64,000 nucleotides of DNA from Micromonospora vinacea (lineage in GTDB: Bacteria; Actinomycetota; Actinomycetes; Mycobacteriales; Micromonosporaceae): assembly GCF_015751785.1 (NCBI RefSeq), contig NZ_JADOTY010000001.1, positions 4,712,001 to 4,776,000 on the forward strand, read 5' to 3'. This document shows, one piece after another, positions 1 to 7,971 of the stretch; the stretch's first letter is position 1; each line of letters begins with the position of its first letter. A program made the position numbers and the translations under genes. Below the pieces are notes generated by a model, which ran no database searches, had not been told where the DNA came from, and saw nothing but the letters and a program-made list of their open reading frames with translations.

Positions 1-121
1 CAAGCAGCGGGTACTCCCGCGTGGCGACGTGTCGTGCGGTGCCGTCCAGTGCGAACGCGACAGCCCGCACGGCAGTGGTGCCCACGTCGACCCCGACGAT
101 CACCCGACGCTCCGGCCCCAT
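1..121 (-). CDS. FGGY-family carbohydrate kinase, N-terminal fragment
   Basis: Only the first 40 codons are in the window; the gene runs off the left edge. The N-terminus reads MGPERRVIVGVDVGTTAVRA, and GVDVGTT is the phosphate-1 (ATP-binding) loop of FGGY sugar kinases such as gluconokinase or xylulokinase. The first-strand and glycine-rich-turn pattern is unmistakable, but the sugar substrate cannot be told from this piece. The gene lies 76 bp downstream of the next minus-strand gene and may be co-transcribed with it. The ATG at 121 starts almost directly on the first beta strand, as is usual in the family. Confidence 0.8.
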   Translation of the reverse strand, partial: MGPERRVIVGVDVGTTAVRAVAFALDGTARHVATREYPLL

Positions 122-197
122 CCGCACATGGTCGAGCGGTGCTCACTGGGGCGGCAAGCGGTTGCGCGCAGTTGTCGTCACCGCGGGTCCGCCGGGC

Positions 198-911
198 TCA
201 GACCAGGAACTCCTCCCGCATCCGCGCGCCCAGGTTGATCCCGCCGACCGCCCGAGGGCCGGCCGGATCGTGCACGGCGACGGTGTTGTTACGACGCATC
301 AGCTCCCGGACCGCGGGCGGCAGTCGCGGCGGGTCGTCCATGGCCGCGAGGACCCGCCCGGCGCTGACGATCAGTCGATCGGCCAGGGTGGCGGCGTCGG
401 TGTCCACCCGCACCCGGCCGTACTCCCAGCCGGAGGTGGTGAGGTCGAGCACCTCGAACACGCGGGTCACCAGCGGGTTCGGGTCGGTCACCCGGTCGAG
501 CCGGGGCGCCCGGTTGCCGACCACAGTGACGGCGGCGGTCACCTGCGCGTACGGGTGGAAGCCGCACGGCAACGCGAACAGCGGCCAGCGCAGGGCCGGG
601 CCGGCCTCCTTCCACAGCGGCCGGTAGTTACGGCGGTGCACCAGCAGCCGTCGGCCCGTCCGTCGGTGGATCTCCTGGGCCTGGGCCTGAAGGTCCACGT
701 GGGCCTCGTCGGCGACCTGACTCACGATCCGGGTCGCCACCACCAGGCCGTCGTCGCTGTCGAGCGAACCGGTGAGCGCGTCGACCTGCTCGTTGAACCG
801 GATCCGCGCGTGGGAGCCGTACCGGGACTGGACGTCGTGCAGCAGCGCCTGCTGGCGTCCCGGGTCGAGCTGGACCTTCCTACCGCCCAGCAGTCGACGG
901 AGCCAACGCAT
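198..911 (-). CDS. Hypothetical protein, about 237 aa
   Basis: I do not recognise this protein. It is soluble, with no signal peptide or membrane segment, and begins with a basic stretch MRWLRRLLGGRK. A long central part alternates beta-like segments (for example RPLFALPCGF and VTVVGNRAPRLDRV), and the C-terminus ends in ARMREEFLV. I chose the ATG at 911 because GAGG precedes it by 4 nt; a TTG at 950 would add 13 residues without a better ribosome-binding site. It is upstream of the FGGY kinase on the same strand. Coding reality is supported by strong GC bias at third positions and an uninterrupted frame. Function unknown. Confidence 0.6.
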   Translation of the reverse strand: MRWLRRLLGGRKVQLDPGRQQALLHDVQSRYGSHARIRFNEQVDALTGSLDSDDGLVVATRIVSQVADEAHVDLQAQAQEIHRRTGRRLLVHRRNYRPLWKEAGPALRWPLFALPCGFHPYAQVTAAVTVVGNRAPRLDRVTDPNPLVTRVFEVLDLTTSGWEYGRVRVDTDAATLADRLIVSAGRVLAAMDDPPRLPPAVRELMRRNNTVAVHDPAGPRAVGGINLGARMREEFLV

Positions 912-1017
912 GTCGCCTCGATTCAGCAGAGCCGTCGCGGACGGCGGCAATGCTAGTGCGTCGACCGTCCCTCATGTTCCCAAGGGGGCTGATCGGCTCC
1001 GCTCGCGGAGACGGCGA

Positions 1018-1680
1018 TCACCGTCGACGTGGCGTGATCAGCCCCGATTCGTACGCCCACACGACAAGCTGGGCCCGGTCGCGGCAGTGCAGCTTCGTCA
1101 TGGCCCGGTTGACGTGTGTCTTGGCGGTCAGCGGACTGATCACCATGCGCGCGGCGATCTCGTCGTTGGTCAGCCCGCGGGCGACCAGCTCGACGACCTC
1201 CTGCTCCCGGGCGGTCAGCACGTCGCGTCCGGCCGTCGGCACCGCCGGCGGTGGGCCGGCCACGAACTCACTGATCAGCGTGCGGGTGACGGTCGGCGCG
1301 AGCAACGCGTCGCCGCGCGCGACGACGGTGACGGCGTGCAGCAGGTCGGTGGGGTCGGCGTCCTTGAGGAGGAAGCCGCTGGCGCCCGCGCGGAGGGCGG
1401 CGAACACGTAGGAGTCGAGCCCGTAGTTGGTGAGGATGAGAACGCGGACCGCGGCGAGGTCGGGATCGGCGGCGATGCGCCGGGTGGCCTCGATGCCGTC
1501 GAGGCCCGGCATCTGCACGTCCATCAGGACGACGTCGGGGCGCAGACATCGCGACAGGTGGACGGCAGAGGTGCCGTCGGTCGCCTCGCCGACGACCTCC
1601 AGATGGTCCTCGGCGTCGAGCAGTGCCCGGAAGCCGGCGCGCATCAGCGCCTGGTCGTCGGCGAGCAGCACCCGGATCAT
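1018..1680 (-). CDS. NarL/LuxR-type response regulator
   Basis: A 220-residue two-component response regulator. The receiver domain (about residues 1-120) has the acidic pair in LLADDQ, the phospho-acceptor Asp in VVLMDVQMPG and the conserved Lys in FLLKDA. The C-terminal LuxR-type helix-turn-helix (about 150-215) reads LTAREQEVVELVARGLTNDE and ends in KLHCRDRAQLVVWA. Its ATG overlaps the stop of the upstream histidine kinase gene as ATGA, so the two are translationally coupled. DNA targets are unknown; an inverted repeat at 2882-2904 upstream of the operon is a candidate autoregulatory site. The Asp is intact, so canonical phosphotransfer is expected. Confidence 0.93.
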   Translation of the reverse strand: MIRVLLADDQALMRAGFRALLDAEDHLEVVGEATDGTSAVHLSRCLRPDVVLMDVQMPGLDGIEATRRIAADPDLAAVRVLILTNYGLDSYVFAALRAGASGFLLKDADPTDLLHAVTVVARGDALLAPTVTRTLISEFVAGPPPAVPTAGRDVLTAREQEVVELVARGLTNDEIAARMVISPLTAKTHVNRAMTKLHCRDRAQLVVWAYESGLITPRRR

Positions 1681-2837
1681 CCCGGCTCCTCCCCGCGGCG
1701 GGCGGTCACCGCGCACCCGTCGAGCGGGAAGGTGGCCCGCACGGTGAACCCGTGGTCGTCGTGCGCGGCGGCCCGCAGCGTGCCGCCCAGTGCGCTGACC
1801 CGCTCCCGCATGCCGCGCAGGCCCACGCCGGGCGTCGGGGGCTCGGCCGGCGACGCCTGGCCGTCGTCGATGACCGCGACGGTCAGCTGCGCCGGGGCGT
1901 ACGCCACCTGGATGTGCGCGGTCGCGGGGCCGGCGTGGCGGGCCACGTTGGTGAGGGCCTCCTGGATGACCCGGTACCCGGCCTGGTCGACCTCGTCGGG
2001 CAGGTTTCCGCGCTGACCGGTGACGGTCACCTGCACCGGTACGCCGACCGCGCGGGTCCGCTCGGCCAGCTCGTCCACCCGGGCCAGCCCGACGCGATCG
2101 CCGTCGGCGGGTGCGCGCAGGACGTCGAGGGTCGTGCGCAGCTCCCGCATCGCGGCGCCGCTGGCCTCCTGGATCGCCAGCAACGTGGGCGACGGTGTCT
2201 CGCCGTGTTTGCGGGCCAGGTGCACGGCGATACCGGCCTGCACCTTGATCACCGAGATGCTGTGGGTCAGCGAGTCGTGCAGGTCGCGGGCGATGCGCAG
2301 GCGCTCCTCCCCGGCGCGCCGCAACGCCATCTCCTCGCGGGTGCGTTCGGCCTCGATCGCCCGCTGCTCGACCTGCTCCAGGTAGGCCTGGCGCTGCCGT
2401 GCGACGAGTCCGGCGACGTTGGCCGCCACGAACCAGCCCAGCAGCAGGGCCGTCCGCTCGGCGACGAGTTGGCCGGGGCGGCCGGCCGGCGCCATCGAGA
2501 TGTCGCGGGCCAGGAAGCCACCGAGGAAGGCGAGGCTGGCCACGGCGGCGGCCCACCGACGCCCCTGCCAGGCGGTGACGTAGACCGCGCCGAGCACGGG
2601 AAACGCGGCGGACACCCCCGGGTGCACGCGGACGTGAACGGCCAGCATGGCGACGGTGACCACGCCCAGCGCCACCACCGGGTAGCGCCGGCACGCCGCC
2701 AGGCCCACCGCCATGGCCAGGACCAGGGCGATGTCGAGCACCTCGACCGGCGCGGCGTCCGGGGTGAGCACGGCGTTGCCGAGCAGGAGGACGCCGAGGG
2801 CGAGACCGCCGAGGGCGTACGGGAGGTCGCGGCGCAT
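1677..2837 (-). CDS. Sensor histidine kinase, HisKA_3 (DesK/NarX-like)
   Basis: A 386-residue membrane sensor kinase. About five hydrophobic segments occupy residues 1-140, without an extended extracellular domain, followed by a short coiled coil (QAYLEQVEQRAIEAERTREE). The phosphoacceptor motif RIARDLHDSLTHSISV identifies the HisKA_3 class that pairs with NarL regulators. The HATPase_c domain has N-box EALTNVARHAG and G-box GVGLRGMRERV. The ATG at 2837 is chosen because the sequence upstream is low in coding character. The architecture (intramembrane sensing, few loops) resembles LiaS/DesK-type sensors of the cell envelope. Partner: the response regulator at 1018-1680, coupled by ATGA. Confidence 0.92.
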   Translation of the reverse strand: MRRDLPYALGGLALGVLLLGNAVLTPDAAPVEVLDIALVLAMAVGLAACRRYPVVALGVVTVAMLAVHVRVHPGVSAAFPVLGAVYVTAWQGRRWAAAVASLAFLGGFLARDISMAPAGRPGQLVAERTALLLGWFVAANVAGLVARQRQAYLEQVEQRAIEAERTREEMALRRAGEERLRIARDLHDSLTHSISVIKVQAGIAVHLARKHGETPSPTLLAIQEASGAAMRELRTTLDVLRAPADGDRVGLARVDELAERTRAVGVPVQVTVTGQRGNLPDEVDQAGYRVIQEALTNVARHAGPATAHIQVAYAPAQLTVAVIDDGQASPAEPPTPGVGLRGMRERVSALGGTLRAAAHDDHGFTVRATFPLDGCAVTARRGEEPG

Positions 2838-2881
2838 GGTCGCACTGTAGAACGGCAGTCGTCGGTGCAGCATCCCGCGCG

Positions 2882-2904
2882 CGTGGTACCTGCGGCGTAC
2901 CACG
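2882..2904. promoter_or_regulatory. 8-7-8 inverted repeat in divergent promoter region
   Basis: CGTGGTAC and GTACCACG are perfect inverted arms separated by 7 nt. The repeat lies between the histidine kinase operon (minus) and the AhpD-like gene (plus), 45 bp upstream of the kinase start. Dyads of this size are typical for NarL-family regulators, so autoregulation by the neighbouring response regulator is a reasonable inference. Confidence 0.45.
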
Positions 2905-2981
2905 GGCGCGGTATGCGCGGCGCGGCAAGTGTCTGCGGCGGAACGACGCTTTCCCGGTCCGCCGGCACAAGCATCGAGCCC

Positions 2982-3971
2982 ATGACATACCGCTTCTTCA
3001 CTCCCACCCCGACACGGGCGGCCACCGGCCTCACCGCAGCGGTCTACCAACAGTCGCGCGACGACTTCCTCGGGCCGTTGCCGACCTTCCAGGCGCTCTC
3101 GGCCGTGCCGGAGGTGCTGGCCGCGACCTGGGCACTGATGCGGGAGGCGCTACTCGCCGGGAACGCGCCCCGGGTCGACCGCGAACTCGTCGCGGCTGCG
3201 GTGTCCAGGGCCAACCGCTGTCAATTCTGCGTCGACGCCCACGTGCTGCTGCTGCACGCGCTGGGTGAACCGAGGCTGGCCGAGGCCGTCGCCCGGGGCG
3301 AGACGCCATCCGAGCCGGGGCACGCCCAGCTCGTCCGCTGGGCGCAGGCGAGCCGCAGCCCCAGGGCCGCCGACTGGACCAGCCCGTACCGCCCGGAGAT
3401 CACCGGCACCCTGCTCGCCTTCCACTTCATCAACCGGGTCGTCTCGGCGTTGCTCGACCCCGATCTGCTCCCCGGTGGCCTGCAACGGTCCCCACTGGTG
3501 CGTTCGGTAGGGGGTCGGCTCTACGCCAAGGCGGCCCGGGAGTCGAAGGAGCCCGGCCGAAGCCTCCAGCTCCTCGACGCCGAAACGACGGCAGCGCCAG
3601 CCTGGGCGGGGGACAGCCCGGTGGGCGTCGCCTACGCGTCGTTGCGCAATGCCGCCACCCGGGGCGGGGATCTGCTGGGCGACGTGGCGCGCGAGACCGT
3701 CACCGCGACAGTGCGCTGGGAGGACGGGCGGTTCCCGGCCCGGCCCGCGGACTGGGCCGTCGACCTGGTCCGGGATGTGCCGGGCACGGACCGCATCGGG
3801 ACGCGGATCGCGTTGCTGGCGGCGTTCGCGCCCAGCGCGATCAGCCCAGGGGACGTCGCGCTGTGGCGGCTCTCCCACCCCGCCGACGCCGACCTCGTGC
3901 GGTTGGTCGCGTACGGGGCGATCACGGCCACCGATCACGTCGCCCGGGCCCTCGCCTCGGCGCACCTCTAG
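2982..3971 (+). CDS. AhpD-like carboxymuconolactone decarboxylase-family protein
   Basis: A 329-residue protein with an AhpD/CMD core. The motif RANRCQFCVDAH places the redox cysteines at about Cys80 and Cys83 and the conserved His at 87, the CxxC-xxx-H signature of alkylhydroperoxidase-like peroxidases. At 329 residues it is about twice the usual single domain; the C-terminal half is helical and may be a degenerate second repeat without the CxxC. The ATG at 2982 begins MTYRFFTPTP. The gene is followed after 10 bp by a small membrane protein and then a membrane multicopper oxidase, suggesting one oxidative-stress or redox operon. Its physiological peroxide substrate is not evident. Confidence 0.8.
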   Translation: MTYRFFTPTPTRAATGLTAAVYQQSRDDFLGPLPTFQALSAVPEVLAATWALMREALLAGNAPRVDRELVAAAVSRANRCQFCVDAHVLLLHALGEPRLAEAVARGETPSEPGHAQLVRWAQASRSPRAADWTSPYRPEITGTLLAFHFINRVVSALLDPDLLPGGLQRSPLVRSVGGRLYAKAARESKEPGRSLQLLDAETTAAPAWAGDSPVGVAYASLRNAATRGGDLLGDVARETVTATVRWEDGRFPARPADWAVDLVRDVPGTDRIGTRIALLAAFAPSAISPGDVALWRLSHPADADLVRLVAYGAITATDHVARALASAHL

Positions 3972-3981
3972 GAGGTAACCC

Positions 3982-4434
3982 ATGCGCAAGGCACTCGTCG
4001 TCATCAGCTTGCTGTTGCTCGTCGCGTTCGCGGTGCAGTTCGTTCTCGCCGCCGTGGGCGGCTTCACCAGACCCGCCGGTGAGGACGCGTACGCGCTGCA
4101 CAGCGTCAACGGCATGGCGGTCATCCCGATTCTCACAGTGCTCACCGCAGTGTTCGCCGCGCTGGCGAAGGCGCCGGGAAAGCTCATCGGACTGGCGATC
4201 CTGCCGATCGGCCTCGTCCTCCTTCAGCCGCTCATCGCCATGCTGGCCGAGGCGTCCACTGACGCGTCGGGTGTCAGCACTCCACTCGGCCTGACCATCG
4301 GCGGGTTGCACGCGCTCAACGGAATCATCGCGGTGCACGTCGTGGTCGGCGTGCACCGGGCGGCGCGCAAGCTGGCCGGCATGGAACGGGCCGACACCAC
4401 TCGGGTGCCCGCCCGGGAAGCGGAGCCGGCATGA
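3982..4434 (+). CDS. Four-helix membrane protein (DUF6220-like)
   Basis: A 150-residue integral membrane protein with about four hydrophobic helices (residues 3-25, 46-62, 68-92, 107-125). His residues in ALHSVNG and in LHALNGIIAVHVVVGVH are placed as in small heme-b or quinone-binding four-helix proteins; this is a structural impression, not a demonstrated function. It resembles DUF6220-type proteins. AGGAGG at 3971-3976 lies 5 nt before the ATG. Its last codons overlap the next gene as ATGA, so it is co-translated with the multicopper oxidase, and it could serve as its electron donor partner or membrane anchor. Confidence 0.75.
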   Translation: MRKALVVISLLLLVAFAVQFVLAAVGGFTRPAGEDAYALHSVNGMAVIPILTVLTAVFAALAKAPGKLIGLAILPIGLVLLQPLIAMLAEASTDASGVSTPLGLTIGGLHALNGIIAVHVVVGVHRAARKLAGMERADTTRVPAREAEPA

Positions 4435-6170
4435 GCACCGGGTCGCTGCTCGTGGCCGACCTCGTGATCGCGGTCCTCGCGACCGCCGGCTGGCTGGGGG
4501 GTGGCGCCGCGTCCGCCGCCCGCCGCCGCCCGCTCGCACTGGGACTGGCTGCCGTCGCGCTGCTCGCCACGCTCGCCCGCGCGATCACGATCACCGCCCT
4601 CGCCCGCGCCGGCTGGTGGTTCGCCGCGGAGAAGATCTTGATCGCGGGCCCGCTGTCGCTCGCGGCGGTGGGCGTCGCCGGTCCGCGGTTGCTGCGGGCC
4701 CCGGGCGACATCCGGGCCGTCGCGCTTCCGCTGCTCTTCGCCGGGTACGCCACGAGCAGCGCCCTGCTCGTGACGATCCTGCACGGCTATCCGGCGTCGG
4801 CCGGGGCGGGGCTGCTCGCGGTCGCCGGGGTCGTCGCGGCGACAGTGGTCTCGGGACGTGCCCTCGGCGCGCGCCAGTCCCGGACGGTGTCCCGGATGGC
4901 TCTCGCGGTGGCCGTCGCGGCGCTGCTGACCGGAGTGGGGCTCACCGTCGCCCCGGGCGCCGCGCCCGCCGTCCCGCACGACCACGCCTATCCGGCGACC
5001 CGGATCGCCGACGAACCTACCCGGCGGTTCACCCTGACCGCCGGGACCGCCACCGTGGACGCGGACGGCCGGAACGTCGCGGCCTGGGCGTTCAACGGGC
5101 AGGTACCCGGGCCGGAGCTGACCGCCACCGTCGGCGACGTGGTGGAAGTGACGCTGCGCAACCGGGACATCGGCCGCGGCGTCACAGTGCACTGGCACGG
5201 GTACGACGTGCCGAACGATCAGGACGGTGTGCCCGGGGTGACGCAGGCGGCGGTGCGGCCCGGGCAGGAGTTCGTCTACCGGTTCCGCGCCGATCAGGCC
5301 GGAACGTACTGGTACCACACGCACTCTGCCTCCGACGTCGGCGTGCGGATGGGTCTCTACGGTGTGCTGGTGGTGCGACAAGGGCCGGTGACCGGCCTCG
5401 ACGTCACAGTGCCGGTACACACCCTGGCGGGCCGTCCGTTGCCCGCGCCGAGAGTGGAGCAGGTCGAGGCTGGCGTGCCGGTGCGGTTGCGACTGATCAA
5501 CACCGACAGCACGACGCACCGCTACGCAGTGGCCGGTACCGCGTTCCGGGTGGCCGCGGTCGACGGCGTCGACCTGCGGGGTCCGACGCCGCTGGAGGAC
5601 ACCGCAGTGCTGATCCCGGCCGGGGGCCGCTACGACCTGGTCTTCACCGCGCCGGCGACCCCTGTGGCGCTGTTCGTCGACGGACGCGCGGTCTACTCGA
5701 CCGGACCGGTGTCGACGGCGACCAGCGCCTGGCCGGTGCTCGACCCGCTCGGCTACGGCGCGACCGCCGCAGCGCCCTGGTCCCGGTTCGACAAGACGTT
5801 CACCCTGGTCCTCGATCGCGGCCTCGACCTGCGCAAACTGCTGCCGCGGTACGCCCACACCGTCAACGGCGCGGCCGACCCGGACATCGCACCGCAGGTC
5901 GTACGCCGGGGCGACGTCGTCCTGTTCACGATCGTCAACCGGTCGCAGATCGTGCACCCGTGGCACCTGCACGGCCACCACGTCCTGGTGCTGGCCCGCG
6001 ATGGCGAGCCGGCGGCCGGTAGCCCGTTGTGGCTCGACTCGTTCGACGTCCGTCCGGGCGAGGTGTGGAAGGTGGCGTTCCGGGCCGACAACCCGGGGGT
6101 GTGGGCCAACCACTGTCACAACCTGGCCCATGCCGATGCCGGGATGACCTTGCATCTCATGTACTCGTGA
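4431..6170 (+). CDS. Membrane-anchored multicopper oxidase
   Basis: A 579-residue fusion. Residues 1 to about 175 form some five transmembrane helices, followed by an extracytoplasmic multicopper oxidase. Copper motifs are visible in order: HWHG (about 254), YWYHTHS (about 293), HPWHLHGHH (about 509) and the C-terminal HCHNLAHADAGM (about 562), which holds the HCH type 1/type 3 cluster and the axial Met. The arrangement fits laccase-like or copper-efflux oxidases. Unusually, the enzyme carries a polytopic N-terminus instead of a Tat or Sec signal. It is translationally coupled to the small membrane protein upstream. Candidate roles are metal oxidation at the outer membrane face or respiratory-chain-linked oxidation; the substrate is not readable. 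Confidence 0.88.
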   Translation: MSTGSLLVADLVIAVLATAGWLGGGAASAARRRPLALGLAAVALLATLARAITITALARAGWWFAAEKILIAGPLSLAAVGVAGPRLLRAPGDIRAVALPLLFAGYATSSALLVTILHGYPASAGAGLLAVAGVVAATVVSGRALGARQSRTVSRMALAVAVAALLTGVGLTVAPGAAPAVPHDHAYPATRIADEPTRRFTLTAGTATVDADGRNVAAWAFNGQVPGPELTATVGDVVEVTLRNRDIGRGVTVHWHGYDVPNDQDGVPGVTQAAVRPGQEFVYRFRADQAGTYWYHTHSASDVGVRMGLYGVLVVRQGPVTGLDVTVPVHTLAGRPLPAPRVEQVEAGVPVRLRLINTDSTTHRYAVAGTAFRVAAVDGVDLRGPTPLEDTAVLIPAGGRYDLVFTAPATPVALFVDGRAVYSTGPVSTATSAWPVLDPLGYGATAAAPWSRFDKTFTLVLDRGLDLRKLLPRYAHTVNGAADPDIAPQVVRRGDVVLFTIVNRSQIVHPWHLHGHHVLVLARDGEPAAGSPLWLDSFDVRPGEVWKVAFRADNPGVWANHCHNLAHADAGMTLHLMYS

Positions 6171-6195
6171 TCGCGGTTACCGGTAGTTTTCTGTC

Positions 6196-6639
6196 ATGAC
6201 TGAGGACACCTTCCGTTCGGTGGCGATCGAGCGCACCAGCCTGGGCAACTACGTCGTGCGGAACTCCCGTGGCGGGTCGGTGTCGTTGGGCACGGGCGAG
6301 GACGGCAGTTTCACCCCGGTGGAGTTGCTGCTGGCCGCCATCGGCGGTTGCACCGCCGTGGACGTGGACCACATCACCAGCCGTCGCGCCGAGCCGACCG
6401 AGTTCACCGTCGCCGTCACCGGTGACAAGATCCGGGACGAGGCCGGCGGAAACCGGATGCGGAACCTGCGGGTCGAGTTCACAGTGACGTTCCCCGACGG
6501 CGCGGACGGCGACGCGGCCCGTACAGCGCTGCCCCGGTCGCTGCAGCAGTCGCACGACCGGTTGTGCACGGTCTCCCGTACCGTCGAGCTCGGCACTCCC
6601 GTGGTGATCGCCGAGACACCCGGGCCCAGCGGAGAGTGA
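6196..6639 (+). CDS. OsmC/Ohr-family protein
   Basis: A 147-residue OsmC-family protein. The two catalytic cysteines are present: Cys52 in AAIGGCTAVDVDHI and a second near residue 121 in HDRLCTVSRTV. The family reduces organic hydroperoxides with low-molecular-weight thiols or dihydrolipoamide. The N-terminal GGSVSLGTGEDGSFTPVELL segment is typical of the YhfA/OsmC-like subgroup rather than Ohr. It is a separate unit 25 bp after the multicopper oxidase and could share its promoter, in keeping with an oxidative-stress theme. Confidence 0.87.
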   Translation: MTEDTFRSVAIERTSLGNYVVRNSRGGSVSLGTGEDGSFTPVELLLAAIGGCTAVDVDHITSRRAEPTEFTVAVTGDKIRDEAGGNRMRNLRVEFTVTFPDGADGDAARTALPRSLQQSHDRLCTVSRTVELGTPVVIAETPGPSGE

Positions 6640-6696
6640 TCGTCGCTGAGCCCGGCTACTCAGGTTCGTGCGGTCGGTTCGGGTGAGGATGACGGC

Positions 6697-7788
6697 ATGC
6701 GTCGACTACTGGTGCCACTGCTGATCGTCCTCGCCGCGGTGGCGGCGTGCGCCGAGCCGAACGCCCAGCCGGGTCGCTCGGACCCGACGGCCGTGGCGCC
6801 GGCGCCGGCGCCCACCGTACTGCTCGCCGACGGCAGCGTCCCGTGGGCCGACCTGAAGATCACCGACGAGGACCTCAACGGGCGGCCCGCCGCCCCGAGG
6901 ACGCCGGCCGCCGGCAGCGAGCCGTGCCGGGCGGAGCAGCTGACCGGCCGGCTCACCAGCTGGACGCGGCCCGGCACCGGCGGTGAGACCCCCCGGGGCT
7001 TCGACGCGGCCATCGGCAAGCTCATCGGCGAAGTGGACGTGCGGAACTCGTCGACTGTCGAGTGCACATTGCAGGGCGAGGTGCCCACGACCATGCTCGC
7101 CGGCGGCCGCGAGATCCCGATGCTCTACACCCACGGCATCAATGAGGAGGGCCGCACCCGGGTGGTCGCCGTGCCGGCCGGCGGCCACGCCAGCCTACGT
7201 CTGGACTGGTCCGGGCCGTTCTGTCAGCCGACCGTCGTGCCGGTGGAACTCGCGATCGAGCTACCGCACGACGGCGGCACGGTGCGCGCGCCGGTCACCG
7301 CCGACGAGCGTCCGGGTTGTCCGCAGGGGGAGGGGGTGAACCCGCGGGCGCGAGCGACGCTGTCCGCGAGTGGGTTCACCGAGCCGGTGGCGGTGTCGAG
7401 GCCCCCGTCCTCGCCGCTGGACCGGCTCACCGTCGCTGTCCAGGGGCCGGCGACCGCTGCGGCCGGGTCGCGGCTCACCTTCCGGGTGACGCTCGGCAAC
7501 CCGACCGACGGCCCTCTCGCGCTGGACCCCTGCCCGGGCTACCTCGTCGAACGGTTCTCGCTCGGCGACGCGACGAACGACGCGGTGAACTCGGCCCAGC
7601 TGTACCGGCTGAACTGCGGCCCGCTCCCGCAGATCCCCGCCGGCGGCAGCGCCGTGTTCGAAATGGTCGCCGAGGTGCCGGCCTCGATGCGGGCCGGGCG
7701 CGAGCTGACGGTGACGTGGAAGTTCTACCTGCCGCACTACGTGCAACGGGGAGATCAGTTTGGCGTGCTCACAGTGACGGTCGTCTGA
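6697..7788 (+). CDS. Secreted lipoprotein, DUF4232-like
   Basis: A 363-residue lipoprotein: signal MRRLLVPLLIVLAAVAAC with lipobox AVAAC, then an Ala/Pro-rich linker. The two halves look like two copies of a beta-sandwich. The first (about residues 65-190) resembles DUF4232, with paired Cys (EPCRAEQL and SSTVECTLQG). The second (about 240-360) contains VQGPATAAAGSRLTFRVTL and a Cys pair near CPGY and LNCGP. Such proteins sit on the outer face of the membrane; no enzymatic motif is visible. Function unknown, possibly cell-envelope binding. Not obviously co-transcribed with its neighbours. Confidence 0.78.
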   Translation: MRRLLVPLLIVLAAVAACAEPNAQPGRSDPTAVAPAPAPTVLLADGSVPWADLKITDEDLNGRPAAPRTPAAGSEPCRAEQLTGRLTSWTRPGTGGETPRGFDAAIGKLIGEVDVRNSSTVECTLQGEVPTTMLAGGREIPMLYTHGINEEGRTRVVAVPAGGHASLRLDWSGPFCQPTVVPVELAIELPHDGGTVRAPVTADERPGCPQGEGVNPRARATLSASGFTEPVAVSRPPSSPLDRLTVAVQGPATAAAGSRLTFRVTLGNPTDGPLALDPCPGYLVERFSLGDATNDAVNSAQLYRLNCGPLPQIPAGGSAVFEMVAEVPASMRAGRELTVTWKFYLPHYVQRGDQFGVLTVTVV

Positions 7789-7852
7789 GGAGCGTCGTCA
7801 CCGGGCCAGCCGCACCGGAAAAGTCGACGTGAAAAATGAGGGATAGATGAGC

Positions 7853-7881
7853 TTGAGGGTATGGGAGCGCTCCCGTAACAT
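7853..7881 (+). promoter_or_regulatory. Promoter with CebR-type (LacI) operator in its spacer
   Basis: A -35 TTGAGG (7853-7858) and -10 TAACAT (7876-7881) are separated by exactly 17 nt. The spacer contains TGGGAGCGCTCCCG (7862-7875), which differs by one base from the known cellulose/cellobiose operator TGGGAGCGCTCCCA bound by CebR/CelR LacI-family repressors in actinomycetes. The site precedes the GH62 gene by about 90 nt. Repressor binding between -35 and -10 would block RNA polymerase, so the arabinofuranosidase is probably induced by cello-oligosaccharides. No CebR gene is in the window. Confidence 0.85.
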
Positions 7882-7971
7882 GCGTGACGCGGCCTGTTAA
7901 CGCTCACAATCGGTCACCGCACAGCGACCGCCACCAATGTATAGGCCGCCGTCCCGCGAGGAGGGTGCTAT

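Noticed and set aside
1623..2981. Long plus-strand open frame in front of the AhpD-like gene
   Set aside because: It is the antisense of the histidine kinase and response regulator genes; the composition is Gly/Arg/His-rich and only the part from 2982 has family motifs.
4224..6155. 643-codon minus-strand frame opposite the multicopper oxidase
   Set aside because: Shadow frame caused by high GC at third positions; no motifs, while the opposite strand has all copper sites.
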